64,000 bases of DNA, from positions 1 through 64,000 of the forward strand of contig DBXO01000020.1 of assembly GCA_002309635.1 (NCBI GenBank), read 5' to 3'. The position numbers were made by a program, and so were the translations under genes. Numbering within the stretch: the first letter of the stretch is position 1; each line of letters starts with the position of its first letter. The notes beneath the pieces are model-generated. The model searched no databases, was not told the DNA's origin, and was given only the letters and a program-made list of their open reading frames with translations. The stretch comes from Ruminococcus flavefaciens. Its GTDB lineage: Bacteria > Bacillota > Clostridia > Oscillospirales > Ruminococcaceae. Of this stretch, positions 7,692 to 17,180 are shown one piece after another.

Positions 7692-10421
7692 TTATTCAAT
7701 AGATTTAAGTGATTCCGCCATGTTTATACGCTCCAATTTCAGCTCCATGAAGAGGTCCACAGCAAAGGTGAACAGGAACGTGAGAATAACGCTGTAGACG
7801 TAGCTTTCAGGCAGTATCTTCACGCTGAAATCCACAAGATCCACCTTGATCTGAGCCATCACGAATCTGTGCAGCACGATGCCGAGCCCGATACCAACAG
7901 CCGCCCCCATAGCCGTAAGGGCTATATTCTCACGGAGCACATACGCCGAGGTCTCACGCCTGAAAAAGCCGAGCACCTTGATCGTTGCGATCTCACGCAC
8001 ACGCTCGGTGATATTGATGTTGGTCAGGTTGTAAAGCACTATGAATGCAAGTCCTGCGGCGCAGACAATAACTATAAGAACTATATAATCAAGACTTCCC
8101 ATCATTTTGCTGAGTCTGTCCTTGAGTATGTCAAATGTCAGTATCTGCATGACATAGCTGTTCTGCGAAACCGCCGCCGTAGCCTTGTTCTTGTCGGCAC
8201 CCTCATTGAAATTGAGGAAAGCACTGTTCAGCGGCACTTCTTCACCAAGCTGCTCCGTCATGGTATCTCTTCCGATGAATACCACATTATATACATGATT
8301 CTCGAAAACTCCCGTTACCTTTACATTAAGCTCACGCATGTTCTCGTCCCTGAGCTTCATCACCGAGCCCTTTCTGATCCCGTAGCGCTCGGCGATGCTG
8401 TGGCTCACGACAGCCTCTCCCTTTGAGGGATAGTCCAGCGTTTTCCCCCTCATATCCCTGAGTATGAAGTATCTGTCCATATTCTCGAAGCTGTCGGCAG
8501 CATTCAGAGTTACGCTCTTGACCTTTTTTCCGTAGAGCAGATCCCATGAACCGCTGTACAGAAGTGTATAGTCCTCTGTATTTTCATCGAAAGTTTTTTT
8601 CAGTTCATCAGGGATAGTGCTTTCCGTTTCCCTGAGTACAGCCGAGGCATCAGCCACCTGTATCTCACCGTACTGAGTATCCGCAAAGCCTGCTATCGAG
8701 TCCTTCAGTCCGAATCCCGTAAGCAGCAGAGCCATACAGCCGCCGATACCGAGTATCATCATGAACAGGCGCTTTTTGTAGCGGAATATATTGCGAATGG
8801 ACACCTTTTTGAGAAATCTGAGCCTTTTCCATATGAATCCCACATATTCGAGGAATACACGCTTGCCCGGCTTAGGAGCCTTTGGCCTCATAAGTCCTGC
8901 TGCAGTTTCGGAAAGCTCCATTCTGCAACTGAACAGCGTCACTCCAACAGAGCAAACCAGTGATACCGCCAAAGCGATGAGAGCAAGCTTTATATCAAAC
9001 AGGTAATGCATCGGAAGCTTCAGGTACATGAGTGTATAAGTCTTCCAGATTATCTTCGGAAAGAGGTATGTACCTGCTCCGTAGCCGAGGATACAGCCTA
9101 TCATAGCCGCTGTGCCGGAGTAGAAGATGTATTTGCCCATAACAGTCCCCTCGGAGTAGCCGAGTGCCTTGAGAACGCCTATCTGCGTACGCTGCTCCTC
9201 AACCATGCGGCTCATGGTGGTCATGCATACCAGTGCCGCAACAAGTATGAAGAACACAGGAAAAACTCTTGCTACCTGTGCAACTATATCCGAGTCGCTC
9301 TCAAAACAGGCATAGCCGATATTTGTATTTCTGCCGAGAACATAGGTATCAGGCTTTTTCTGTGCAGCAAGATCGCTTTCGCCCTTTTCCAGCTCCGCCT
9401 CCGCGTCCTTTATCTGCTTCTCAAAATCGGCAACGGAGCTCTCATACTCCGATACGCCCGTTTCATAATCGGCATAAGCCGCATTATACTGTTCCATTCC
9501 CGCGTCATACTGATCAGGAAGCATATCCTTTATCTGCTGTAACTGCGCAAGCTGCTCGTCAAGCTGAGCCTTTCCGCTGTCAAGTTCCAGTTTTGCATCA
9601 TCAAGCTTCTGCTGCCCCTCCGCACGCTTGCTCTCAAGCTCATCTCTGCCGTCTTTCAGCTTTTCCTCAGCCTCACCGTAAAGCTTATCGAACCTGATAT
9701 CAGCACGAGCCTGCGCAATTTTTTCCCACTGCTGCTCCCTGCCGTCCATATAGCTGTCGTACTCGTCGGAATAAATGGTGAAATCCTGGTCAAACCGCAC
9801 ATACGCTTCAGTGTATACCTCAATATCGAAAGCTTCCTTGGGGAGATATACAAAGGCTCTTATCTCGCCGTTCCCAACAGAGGAGCTTCCGCGCTCAAAG
9901 TTGATATACATGGAGGAATCCACCATTCCTACCACAGTAAAGGTCTCATGCCTGAATCTTTTCCTTGTGCTTTCGGGATTGCTGCCTGCAACCGTGAGCT
10001 TGAAGCCGATACCGAATTTCCCCGATTCAACAAGACACTCGCTGTCGTTCTCGGGCATACGTCCCTCGGTGAGCCTCAGACCGTTGATATTATCGGTAAT
10101 GGAATGAGCCCTTACCACATACTCGCTCTCACCTGCCGTGAGAAAATCCATAGTATAGGCTCCCTCCGCAAAGCGCACACCGCTCTGACCGCGGAAGTCC
10201 TCTATATCCTCCTCGTTCCAGCCTATGGCGGAAAGGAGCCTGTAGTCGTAGAACTGATTATCCTGCAGGAATCTGTTCACTGTATCGACCATAGCAGGAG
10301 TTGTTATCCTTACTCCCGTGAAGAAGCCAACACCGAGGGCTATAATAGCCATTATGGCAAAAAAACGTCCGAATGTGCCGCGTATCTCGCGAAGCGCGGT
10401 CTTTCTTACTGCCGAACCCAT
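7692..10421 (-). CDS. ABC transporter permease, FtsX/MacB-like with large extracytoplasmic coiled coil
   Basis: 909 aa. Layout: one N-terminal TM helix (about 17-38, FFAIMAIIALGVGFFTGVRI), a long extracytoplasmic part, a Glu/Lys/Gln-rich coiled coil (about 235-350), a first FtsX core with three TM helices (about 375-500), a second extracytoplasmic part, and a second FtsX core with three TM helices (about 770-905). This duplicated FtsX arrangement with coiled coil is common in Firmicutes exporters of lipids or peptides and in FtsX-like mechanotransmission systems. The substrate is unknown. The stop of the ATPase gene lies 4 bp upstream, so the two genes form one unit. Confidence 0.88.
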   Translation of the reverse strand: MGSAVRKTALREIRGTFGRFFAIMAIIALGVGFFTGVRITTPAMVDTVNRFLQDNQFYDYRLLSAIGWNEEDIEDFRGQSGVRFAEGAYTMDFLTAGESEYVVRAHSITDNINGLRLTEGRMPENDSECLVESGKFGIGFKLTVAGSNPESTRKRFRHETFTVVGMVDSSMYINFERGSSSVGNGEIRAFVYLPKEAFDIEVYTEAYVRFDQDFTIYSDEYDSYMDGREQQWEKIAQARADIRFDKLYGEAEEKLKDGRDELESKRAEGQQKLDDAKLELDSGKAQLDEQLAQLQQIKDMLPDQYDAGMEQYNAAYADYETGVSEYESSVADFEKQIKDAEAELEKGESDLAAQKKPDTYVLGRNTNIGYACFESDSDIVAQVARVFPVFFILVAALVCMTTMSRMVEEQRTQIGVLKALGYSEGTVMGKYIFYSGTAAMIGCILGYGAGTYLFPKIIWKTYTLMYLKLPMHYLFDIKLALIALAVSLVCSVGVTLFSCRMELSETAAGLMRPKAPKPGKRVFLEYVGFIWKRLRFLKKVSIRNIFRYKKRLFMMILGIGGCMALLLTGFGLKDSIAGFADTQYGEIQVADASAVLRETESTIPDELKKTFDENTEDYTLLYSGSWDLLYGKKVKSVTLNAADSFENMDRYFILRDMRGKTLDYPSKGEAVVSHSIAERYGIRKGSVMKLRDENMRELNVKVTGVFENHVYNVVFIGRDTMTEQLGEEVPLNSAFLNFNEGADKNKATAAVSQNSYVMQILTFDILKDRLSKMMGSLDYIVLIVIVCAAGLAFIVLYNLTNINITERVREIATIKVLGFFRRETSAYVLRENIALTAMGAAVGIGLGIVLHRFVMAQIKVDLVDFSVKILPESYVYSVILTFLFTFAVDLFMELKLERINMAESLKSIE

Positions 10422-10425
10422 ACCG

Positions 10426-11130
<705 letters not shown>

Positions 11131-11183
11131 ATTTTTCCTTTCCGAATAAAGCCGGTAATGCATATTTCATAACGTGTTTTTAA

Positions 11184-11212
11184 ATTATAGCACATTTGCC
11201 GTTAAATAGCAA
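11184..11212 (-). promoter_or_regulatory. Predicted sigma-A promoter of the ABC exporter operon
   Basis: On the minus strand TTGCTA, 17 nt, TATAAT, about 55 bp upstream of the ATPase start. Confidence 0.7.
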
Positions 11213-11292
11213 GCAGCGCAACTAAAAAGCTCTTTTTTTAATTACAAAGCAAAAAACACGTCATAATTTCATCAAAATCATCATTTTTTATG

Positions 11293-11321
11293 TTTACAAC
11301 GCATAAAAAATGCGCTATAAT
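11293..11321 (+). promoter_or_regulatory. Predicted promoter of the GH30 gene with an operator-like inverted repeat
   Basis: TTTACA, 17 nt, TATAAT. Inside the spacer, CGCAT-AAAAA-ATGCG (11300-11314) is a perfect inverted repeat, placed where a repressor would block polymerase. Confidence 0.65.
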
Positions 11322-11370
11322 GTTAGTAATATATATTTGCACAGCAAATTATCCGGAAGGAGAATCGAAA

Positions 11371-13968
11371 ATGAAACTTATAAAGCGAATAATATCGGCA
11401 GCAGCCTCCGTATGCATGCTGTCGGCCCTGACTGCGGAGCTTCCAACAGACAATGCGTATGCCGCCACAGTCGTAAGCATATCGCCATATGATACATACG
11501 ATATCAACGGCGGAAAATTTGAGGGCTGGGGCACCTCACTCTGCTGGTGGGCAAACCGCGTAGGCTACTCCGACACCCTTGCACAGCAGGCAGCGGACAC
11601 CTTTTTCAGTTCCGAGGGGCTCGGGCTGAACATCGCCCGCTTCAACATAGGCGGCGGCGATGACCCGTCCCACACTCACATAACAAGGACCGACTCAAAT
11701 ATGCCCGGCTATACCAAGTACAGCAACGGCACAGTTACCTATGACTGGAGCGCAGACGCAAATCAGCGCAATGTACTCAGGCGCTGTATCAAAGCCGCAG
11801 GTGATGATATGATAGTGGAGATGTTCTCCAACTCCCCTCCATATTATATGACCAACAGCGGCTGCAGCACTGGAGCCACAGACTCAAACAAGAACAACCT
11901 CCGCGACGACAAATATACCGATTTTGCGGAATATCTGGCAGAGGTCACAGCCCACTACGAAAAGGACTGGGGCATACACGTACAGAGCATAACTCCCATG
12001 AACGAGCCCTACACAAACTACTGGGGCGCATTCAGCGCCAAGCAGGAGGGCTGTCACTTCGATCAGGGAAGCTCTATGGACAAGATATACCAGGAGCTTT
12101 CAAAGTCCCTTAAAAAGCGGGGCCTGAACGATATAATCATCAGCGCCTGCGATGAATCCGTAATAGATACTGCAATAAGCTCCTGGAACAAAATGTCTGA
12201 TACCACAAAAGCTCTCATCGGCCGAATAGATACCCATACATACGGCGGAAGCCAGCGTGCAGAGCTGAAAAACACAGCCATAAAGGCAAACAGGAACCTT
12301 TGGATGAGCGAGGTGGACGGGGGCTCCACAGCAGGCACCAACGCAGGTGAAATGGGCGCTGCACTGTGGCTTGCAGACCGTATCACCCTCGACTGCAACG
12401 AGCTCAACTCCTCCGCGTGGATACTGTGGCAGGTCATCGACAACCACATCTCCTCCGTTGGAATGAACGGCAACAAGGACAAGGGCATGGTAAACACTCA
12501 GGGCGGCTACTGGGGACTCGCCGTTGCTGACCATGACAACAACAGGATAATCCTCACGAAGAAGTACTACGCAATGGGACAGTTCTCACGCTATATCCGT
12601 CCCGGAATGACAATGCTCAAGTGCGGCGGCAACTGCATGGCAGCAATCGATACCGATAACAGCAGGCTTGTTATCGTAGCCACCAACGACGGATCCTCCG
12701 ACAAGGAAATGGTATTCGATCTTTCGGGCTTTGACAGCGCCGGCTCCTCCGCGCAGGCTGTACGCACCAGCAACTCCGAGAGCTGGAAGGATATCGGCAG
12801 GATAAACGTATCGGGCGGAGCACTTTCGGCAACACTTGCAAAACAGTCAGTCACCACATTCATAATTGACGGCGTAAAGGGCGGCGGAGCTCTTACAGAC
12901 AAGATAAACGTAACATCGGGCATGCTCAGCGGCTCCGATTCATGGAAGAGCGATACATCCACAAACTATACCAAAGCCTTTGACGGAAATGTCTCAACAT
13001 TCTTCGACGGCGTTTCCGACGGCTGGGTTCAGGCAGACCTGGGCAGCCTCTACGATCTGTCCGCTATCGGATATGCCCCCCGCGCAGGCTATGAGTACCG
13101 CATGACTGACGGCATGTTCAAGGCATCGGCAGACGGTGTAAGCTGGACAACTCTCTATACCGTAAAAGGCAAGCCCACTTCGGGAATGCACTACGTCACT
13201 GCACTGTCCGGAGACACAACAGCCCGTTACGTGAGATATGAGGTACCTACAGGCGCACCGAAGAACGAATACAACAGCGACAGCGACTACTGCGCGAATA
13301 TTGCCGAAATAGCACTGTTCGGAACTCCTCACGGCCAGTCCCCGCAGTCAAGATACAGCAAGCTCGTTCCCGCAGGAGTCACAGGCAGCGGCTCGTGGAA
13401 GGACACAGCCTCAACTACCTGCGAAAAGGCTTACGACGGCGATATGAGCACATATTTTGACGGACTTGAGGGCGGTTATGTGACCATTGACCTCGGAAAG
13501 CCCTGCACAATAGGGAATATCGCCTACTGTCCGAGAGAGAGCTACGAAGCCCGTATGATAGACGGATATTTCAGCGTATCACTTGACGGCGCTGACTGGA
13601 CAAAGGTTTACACAGTTGAGACCAAGCCGGCATACAAAATGAACTTCACACAGGAATTTGAAAACCTGCAAGCCCGTTATGTCCGTTATGAGGTCCCCAC
13701 CGGAGCTCCTGCAAGTCCGCTGAACAATGACAGCGTTTATCTCTGCAACGTGGCGGAGATAGCAGTATACGGAACAACAGACGGAGGCGTCCTCATCGGT
13801 GACGTGAACAATGACGGAAGTACCGATGTTGCCGACCTTGTACACTACCAGCGTTATCTGCTGAAGAACGAAAAGCTTGCCGCTCCGAAAAATGCCGATA
13901 TAAACGGCGACGGAGCAGCAGACGTATTTGATATGATAGGACTCAGGAAGCTTATTATCTCAAAATGA
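11371..13968 (+). CDS. Secreted GH30 glycanase (beta-1,6-galactanase type), two discoidin domains, dockerin
   Basis: 865 aa from the ATG at 11371, which follows GGAAGGAG. Signal peptide about 1-32 (cut near AYA-ATV). The GH30 barrel spans about 40-500: it starts FEGWGTSLCWWANRVGY, the acid/base is E212 in MNEPY and the nucleophile E314 in WMSEVDGG. The WGTSLCWWA opening resembles subfamily 5 endo-beta-1,6-galactanases, so the likely substrate is arabinogalactan or galactan side chains. Two F5/8-type-C (discoidin, CBM32-like) domains follow at about 508-650 and 663-800. The type I dockerin (about 809-865) has repeats DVNNDGSTDVADLV and DINGDGAADVFDMI. It should be exported and attached to a scaffoldin. 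Confidence 0.92.
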   Translation: MKLIKRIISAAASVCMLSALTAELPTDNAYAATVVSISPYDTYDINGGKFEGWGTSLCWWANRVGYSDTLAQQAADTFFSSEGLGLNIARFNIGGGDDPSHTHITRTDSNMPGYTKYSNGTVTYDWSADANQRNVLRRCIKAAGDDMIVEMFSNSPPYYMTNSGCSTGATDSNKNNLRDDKYTDFAEYLAEVTAHYEKDWGIHVQSITPMNEPYTNYWGAFSAKQEGCHFDQGSSMDKIYQELSKSLKKRGLNDIIISACDESVIDTAISSWNKMSDTTKALIGRIDTHTYGGSQRAELKNTAIKANRNLWMSEVDGGSTAGTNAGEMGAALWLADRITLDCNELNSSAWILWQVIDNHISSVGMNGNKDKGMVNTQGGYWGLAVADHDNNRIILTKKYYAMGQFSRYIRPGMTMLKCGGNCMAAIDTDNSRLVIVATNDGSSDKEMVFDLSGFDSAGSSAQAVRTSNSESWKDIGRINVSGGALSATLAKQSVTTFIIDGVKGGGALTDKINVTSGMLSGSDSWKSDTSTNYTKAFDGNVSTFFDGVSDGWVQADLGSLYDLSAIGYAPRAGYEYRMTDGMFKASADGVSWTTLYTVKGKPTSGMHYVTALSGDTTARYVRYEVPTGAPKNEYNSDSDYCANIAEIALFGTPHGQSPQSRYSKLVPAGVTGSGSWKDTASTTCEKAYDGDMSTYFDGLEGGYVTIDLGKPCTIGNIAYCPRESYEARMIDGYFSVSLDGADWTKVYTVETKPAYKMNFTQEFENLQARYVRYEVPTGAPASPLNNDSVYLCNVAEIAVYGTTDGGVLIGDVNNDGSTDVADLVHYQRYLLKNEKLAAPKNADINGDGAADVFDMIGLRKLIISK

Positions 13969-14000
13969 TGATATTCAAACCGCCATATACTAATACTATC

Positions 14001-14307
14001 AAAAAGGCACTCATATGTGTGATACGCATAGAGAAGTATATGTGAGAATTTATTGAGGAAAACCCTTTTGAAAAAGGGTTCTTCCTCAAACTCCTTTCCT
14101 AAAACTTCCAGCTTAAATTTTTCCCAACAGGACGCCCAAATGAAACAAACGCCCTCTGTAAGATATACAGAGGGCGTCCTGTTTGGAAAAATTTGGGTTA
14201 AAAGTCTTTGGAAGGGGGTACGGGGGAGAACCTTTCTTCAGAAAGGTTTCCACCGGTAAGTCCCATATATACTTCTTTGCGGGTACCGCACATATGAGTG
14301 CCTTTTT
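14001..14307. repeat. Intergenic palindromic element, copy B (complete, about 300 bp)
   Basis: An imperfect palindrome spans the whole gap between convergent genes. The outer arms AAAAAGGCACTCATATGTG (14001) and its complement (ending about 14307) match almost perfectly. Inside are paired GAAGTATAT/ATATACTTC motifs, hairpins at about 14059-14080 and 14228-14250, paired arms around AAACTTCCAGCTTAAATTTTT and TTGGGTTAAAAGTCTTTGG, and a central hairpin GCCCTCTGTA/TACAGAGGGC at about 14151-14176. The centre and right half recur as copy A at the window start. It probably acts as a bidirectional terminator, but it is far longer than one needs to be. Confidence 0.85.
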
Positions 14308-14320
14308 ATATATTTGCCCC

Positions 14321-15097
14321 TTAACGGCTGATAAGAATTGCTGCGAACCATATTATCAGGTAATGTGCAGGATAAAAGATATAGAAAAACCACTTTGCAG
14401 CTGTCGGGTGTTTACCCTTTCTGCCATTGTAGAGCAATGTCATACACAGGTAAGCGAGCACGAACATGAGCATCATAACAACGATCTGAATGATAAGCCT
14501 GTCAGTCGGAATTTTACCAAGTCCGAACAGATTTGGAAGAAAATGTGCAGCCGTTAGTATCATATATGCAATACACCTTTTCTTCGGCTTATCACGGAAA
14601 ACATGAATGAACAATATAAAAAGCACTCCGAAGACCAGCCAGTCTGACATAATAAGCACCGTAGCACCGTCACACAGCACGACAAGCCCTATCCTCTGCC
14701 ACAGCTTATATCCGCTCTCCCACGCCATGACAGCAAGCAGTCCGAAAAACAGCGTAAAAATAACATTGGTGTGCCACCATCCGCTGAAATTGTGACAGCA
14801 AAGCCAGTCAAAGGGTTGTGTTATGCATGCAAAGAGCAGGAGCCGCTTTGCATATTTTTTTCTGTCATGTGTATACTTATAGCCGTCAGCTATAAAGAAA
14901 AACATGACAGGCGGACAGAAAAGGGATGTGTATATTATGATATAAAGCCACATAGGCAAAGAATAAACCGCTTCGATGTCCCCGTATTTATACTGTACAG
15001 ACCAACTCACAAGATGTCCCCAGAACATGATGAAAACAGCGAGACATTTCATCATATCACGGTTGAAAATTTTGTATCTGCAATTAGTGTTGTCCAT
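14321..15097 (-). CDS. TraX family membrane protein
   Basis: 258 aa, seven to eight hydrophobic segments, no signal peptide. The N-terminal half (NRDMMKCLAVFIMFWGHL; then PPVMFFFIADGYKYTHDRKKYAKRLLLFA) matches the TraX family (PF05857), which includes the F-pilin N-acetyltransferase. Chromosomal TraX-like proteins in Firmicutes are presumed membrane acyltransferases acting on unknown envelope substrates. The stop lies beside palindromic element B. The downstream-strand neighbour at 15119 is 21 bp upstream and could be in the same transcript. Confidence 0.8.
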   Translation of the reverse strand: MDNTNCRYKIFNRDMMKCLAVFIMFWGHLVSWSVQYKYGDIEAVYSLPMWLYIIIYTSLFCPPVMFFFIADGYKYTHDRKKYAKRLLLFACITQPFDWLCCHNFSGWWHTNVIFTLFFGLLAVMAWESGYKLWQRIGLVVLCDGATVLIMSDWLVFGVLFILFIHVFRDKPKKRCIAYMILTAAHFLPNLFGLGKIPTDRLIIQIVVMMLMFVLAYLCMTLLYNGRKGKHPTAAKWFFYIFYPAHYLIIWFAAILISR

Positions 15098-15118
15098 TAT
15101 AAGTTGTGTTTCAGCTCC

Positions 15119-15871
15119 TTATATTCTGACGTTCGGATTTGTGTACTGCCCGTGCTTTTTCGTAGCGCCGTTCCAGAACTGTATAGCGAACTCAGGGCAA
15201 TGATGCAGACAGCGGAAACACAGAGCGCAGCGCTCCTTGACCCATACCGGCTTGCCGTCACGCATCTCTATGGCTTTCACAGGACACTTCGCAGCGCACA
15301 GGCCACAGCCGCTGCAGCCGTCCTCTACCTGTAAATTCTTTGTCATTCTCACCTTTGCAAAGACCTTGTCCGTGTACTTATGAAAAGCATAGGGAGTCCT
15401 CATAGTGAGAAAGCAGCCCTTTTTCCTGTCAAGTATCTTTGCGATGACCTTGTTTATGTTCTTTTCAGCAGCTTCGTTCTGACGGGCCACCTTTGCCTTG
15501 TCGCTCAGGTCGAAGGTAACTGTCCAGTTATCTGGCATTTTTATGCTGTATACCGCACTCAGGCGTATGCCGTTGTCTTTCAGCAGATGTCTCGCCTCTT
15601 CACCGCTGCACCCTACAGTTGTACCGTAGGTGGAGGCTATGAAAACATAGTGCTTCCCGTGCCTGTGAAGTCTCAGCTTATGCAGGAACTCCCGCATAGG
15701 TACAGGCAGAGCCCACCAGTGGGTAGGTGTGACGATACCGAAACATTCGCCGTCCTCAAGGGTAATGTCGTAGCGCTTCTCCTCGATGGAAACTGCCTTT
15801 TCATTGAGGGCGGAGGCTATACGCTCCGCCGCATATTTACTGTTTCCCGTAGCCGAAAAATAAACTATCAT
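15119..15871 (-). CDS. EFR1-family flavodoxin-ferredoxin fusion protein
   Basis: 250 aa. Residues 1 to about 150 form a flavodoxin-like domain: the FMN phosphate loop is YFSATGNSKYAAE and the second loop is TPTHWWALPVPM. Residues 175-230 hold two 4Fe-4S motifs, CSGCGLCAAKCPVKAI and CALCFRCLHHCPEFAI. This EFR1 arrangement is frequent in clostridia and is assumed to move electrons between ferredoxin-type and flavin partners. Its redox partner is not identified; the flavin reductase-rubredoxin gene just upstream is a candidate by position only. Confidence 0.88.
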   Translation of the reverse strand: MIVYFSATGNSKYAAERIASALNEKAVSIEEKRYDITLEDGECFGIVTPTHWWALPVPMREFLHKLRLHRHGKHYVFIASTYGTTVGCSGEEARHLLKDNGIRLSAVYSIKMPDNWTVTFDLSDKAKVARQNEAAEKNINKVIAKILDRKKGCFLTMRTPYAFHKYTDKVFAKVRMTKNLQVEDGCSGCGLCAAKCPVKAIEMRDGKPVWVKERCALCFRCLHHCPEFAIQFWNGATKKHGQYTNPNVRI

Positions 15872-15910
15872 ATATTATCCCCCTGTATATCATCCGTTTC
15901 TCTGTTCAGA

Positions 15911-16684
15911 CTATTGTTTCTCGAACATATCTGCTCCCACCCCGCAGACAGGACAGATATAATCCGCCGGGACTTCGTTTCCCACATATTCGTAGCCGCA
16001 GACCGTACATCTCCACACTGTCTCCCCGCTCTCTGTCTTTCCAACCGGAACGGCGTCGTGACTTCCGGTTACTTTTTCAAAATCAGCCTTTCCGTGCTTG
16101 CATACCGGACAGACGAAGTCATCGGGCACCTCCTCGCCTACGTATTCATAGCCGCAGATAACACATCTCCATATGGTCTGTCCGTCGGAAGTTGTTCCCA
16201 CAGCCTCAGGCTTTGGCTTGATGTTGCTCTGATAGTATTCATATGTTGCGGAAGGCTTGTCGCTGAGGACCTCCATATCCGTGACCTCAGCAATGAACAT
16301 AGTGTGGGTGCCAAGGTCTATGCTGTGCCATACAGAACCCGAAATATATGCGTTTGTGCCCTTTGTGACTATAAGGCAGCCATTTCCGGCACGCCTGCAT
16401 TCCCTGAAGTCCGCAAACTTGTCCACGTCTCTTCCCGACTGAAAGCCGAAATGCTTGAATAATGAGAAATCCGCGTCTGTGCTGATAACTGAGGCTGTAA
16501 ACCTTCCGGTAGCCATTATCAGGTCGTGGGTGTAGTTGCTTTTCGCAACAGTAAGGCTGACCTTATTGGGCGACGAGGTCACCTGTGCGAGAGTATTAGT
16601 GATACAGCCGTTATCCCTGCCGTCACTACCGGCGGTAACGACGAAAAGTCCATAGCTTATTCTGTACATTGCTTTCTTGTCCAT
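15911..16684 (-). CDS. Flavin reductase-like protein with two tandem rubredoxin domains
   Basis: 257 aa from the ATG at 16684, chosen because AGGAGG lies 8 nt upstream; an in-frame ATG 18 codons earlier lacks one. Residues 1-160 form a flavin-reductase-like FMN domain (ISYGLFVVTAG, then NTLAQVTSSPNKVSL). Two near-identical rubredoxin modules follow: WRCVICGYEYVGEEVP with CPVCKHG, and WRCTVCGYEYVGNEVP with CPVCGVG. All eight iron-binding cysteines are present. High-molecular-weight rubredoxin (Hrb, Moorella) has the same architecture with one rubredoxin and reduces flavodiiron proteins in oxygen or NO detoxification. The second domain looks like a recent internal duplication. It is probably transcribed alone or with the EFR1 gene 39 bp downstream. 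Confidence 0.9.
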   Translation of the reverse strand: MDKKAMYRISYGLFVVTAGSDGRDNGCITNTLAQVTSSPNKVSLTVAKSNYTHDLIMATGRFTASVISTDADFSLFKHFGFQSGRDVDKFADFRECRRAGNGCLIVTKGTNAYISGSVWHSIDLGTHTMFIAEVTDMEVLSDKPSATYEYYQSNIKPKPEAVGTTSDGQTIWRCVICGYEYVGEEVPDDFVCPVCKHGKADFEKVTGSHDAVPVGKTESGETVWRCTVCGYEYVGNEVPADYICPVCGVGADMFEKQ

Positions 16685-16802
16685 AGTTAAAACCTCCTGT
16701 TTTTTCGGTTTAAAATGCATCGCCTCGCAGCGCGTCATCTTATAATAATTTTACCAAAACAGCCTGTGAACTTCAAGTACATTTTGTAAACAATTTCACT
16801 CC

Positions 16803-16830
16803 TTGACATTTGGGTCAGAAGTGGTATAAT
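16803..16830 (+). promoter_or_regulatory. Predicted sigma-A promoter of the thi operon
   Basis: TTGACA, 16 nt, TATAAT, ending just upstream of the TPP riboswitch. Confidence 0.8.
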
Positions 16831-16841
16831 AGATATGAAAA

Positions 16842-16926
16842 AGGGAGCTTGTGTGACAGGCTGAGAGGGAGTTTCAAACTCCGACCTTACCTGATTTGGA
16901 TAATGCCAACGTAGGGAAATACTTAT
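16842..16926 (+). ncRNA. TPP riboswitch (THI element)
   Basis: The conserved THI-box core is visible: CTGAGAGGGA near 16861, a short P3 stem GGAGTTTCAAACTCC, then ACCTTACCTGATTTGGATAATGCC split as ACCTGAT...GGATAATGCCAACGTAGGGA. It binds thiamine pyrophosphate and shuts off the operon when thiamine is plentiful. Confidence 0.95.
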
Positions 16927-16931
16927 GCAAT

Positions 16932-16968
16932 GTAGGTGTGTCTCTTTGCAGAGGCGCGCCTTTTTATT
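16932..16968 (+). terminator. Riboswitch-controlled terminator
   Basis: GGUGUGUCUC pairs with GAGGCGCGCC (10 pairs, three of them G-U) and a T run follows. It lies directly after the aptamer, so TPP binding likely favours it. Confidence 0.85.
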
Positions 16969-17180
16969 TTTCGTGCATAAGCCGGAAAAAGCTGAAAGTT
17001 AATATATGCCATTAACGTGCATTGATCTGAATTAACTATAACTCTCAATTCTCAACTCCAAACTCTCAACTTGCAGAGCTCTTCTTTGAAAAAGCGGGAT
17101 ACCGGGGGCACCACTTTGTCTCGCTATACAAAATTAATGCTGGGGCACGAGCCCGAATACACCGTAAAGGAGAAATGAAA
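16969..17180 (+). other. Non-coding leader between riboswitch terminator and thiD
   Basis: About 200 bases with no supported ORF. A degenerate direct repeat of CTCAAC/CTCAATT units sits at about 17042-17072. GGGGCACCACTTTG and GGGGCACGAGCCC are two similar short blocks near 17107 and 17144. Nothing further is recognised. The ribosome site AAGGAG for thiD is at 17167-17172. Confidence 0.5.

Noticed and set aside
17042..17072. CTCAAC-type tandem units as a CRISPR or VNTR array
   Set aside because: Only a few degenerate 6-8 bp units without spacers.
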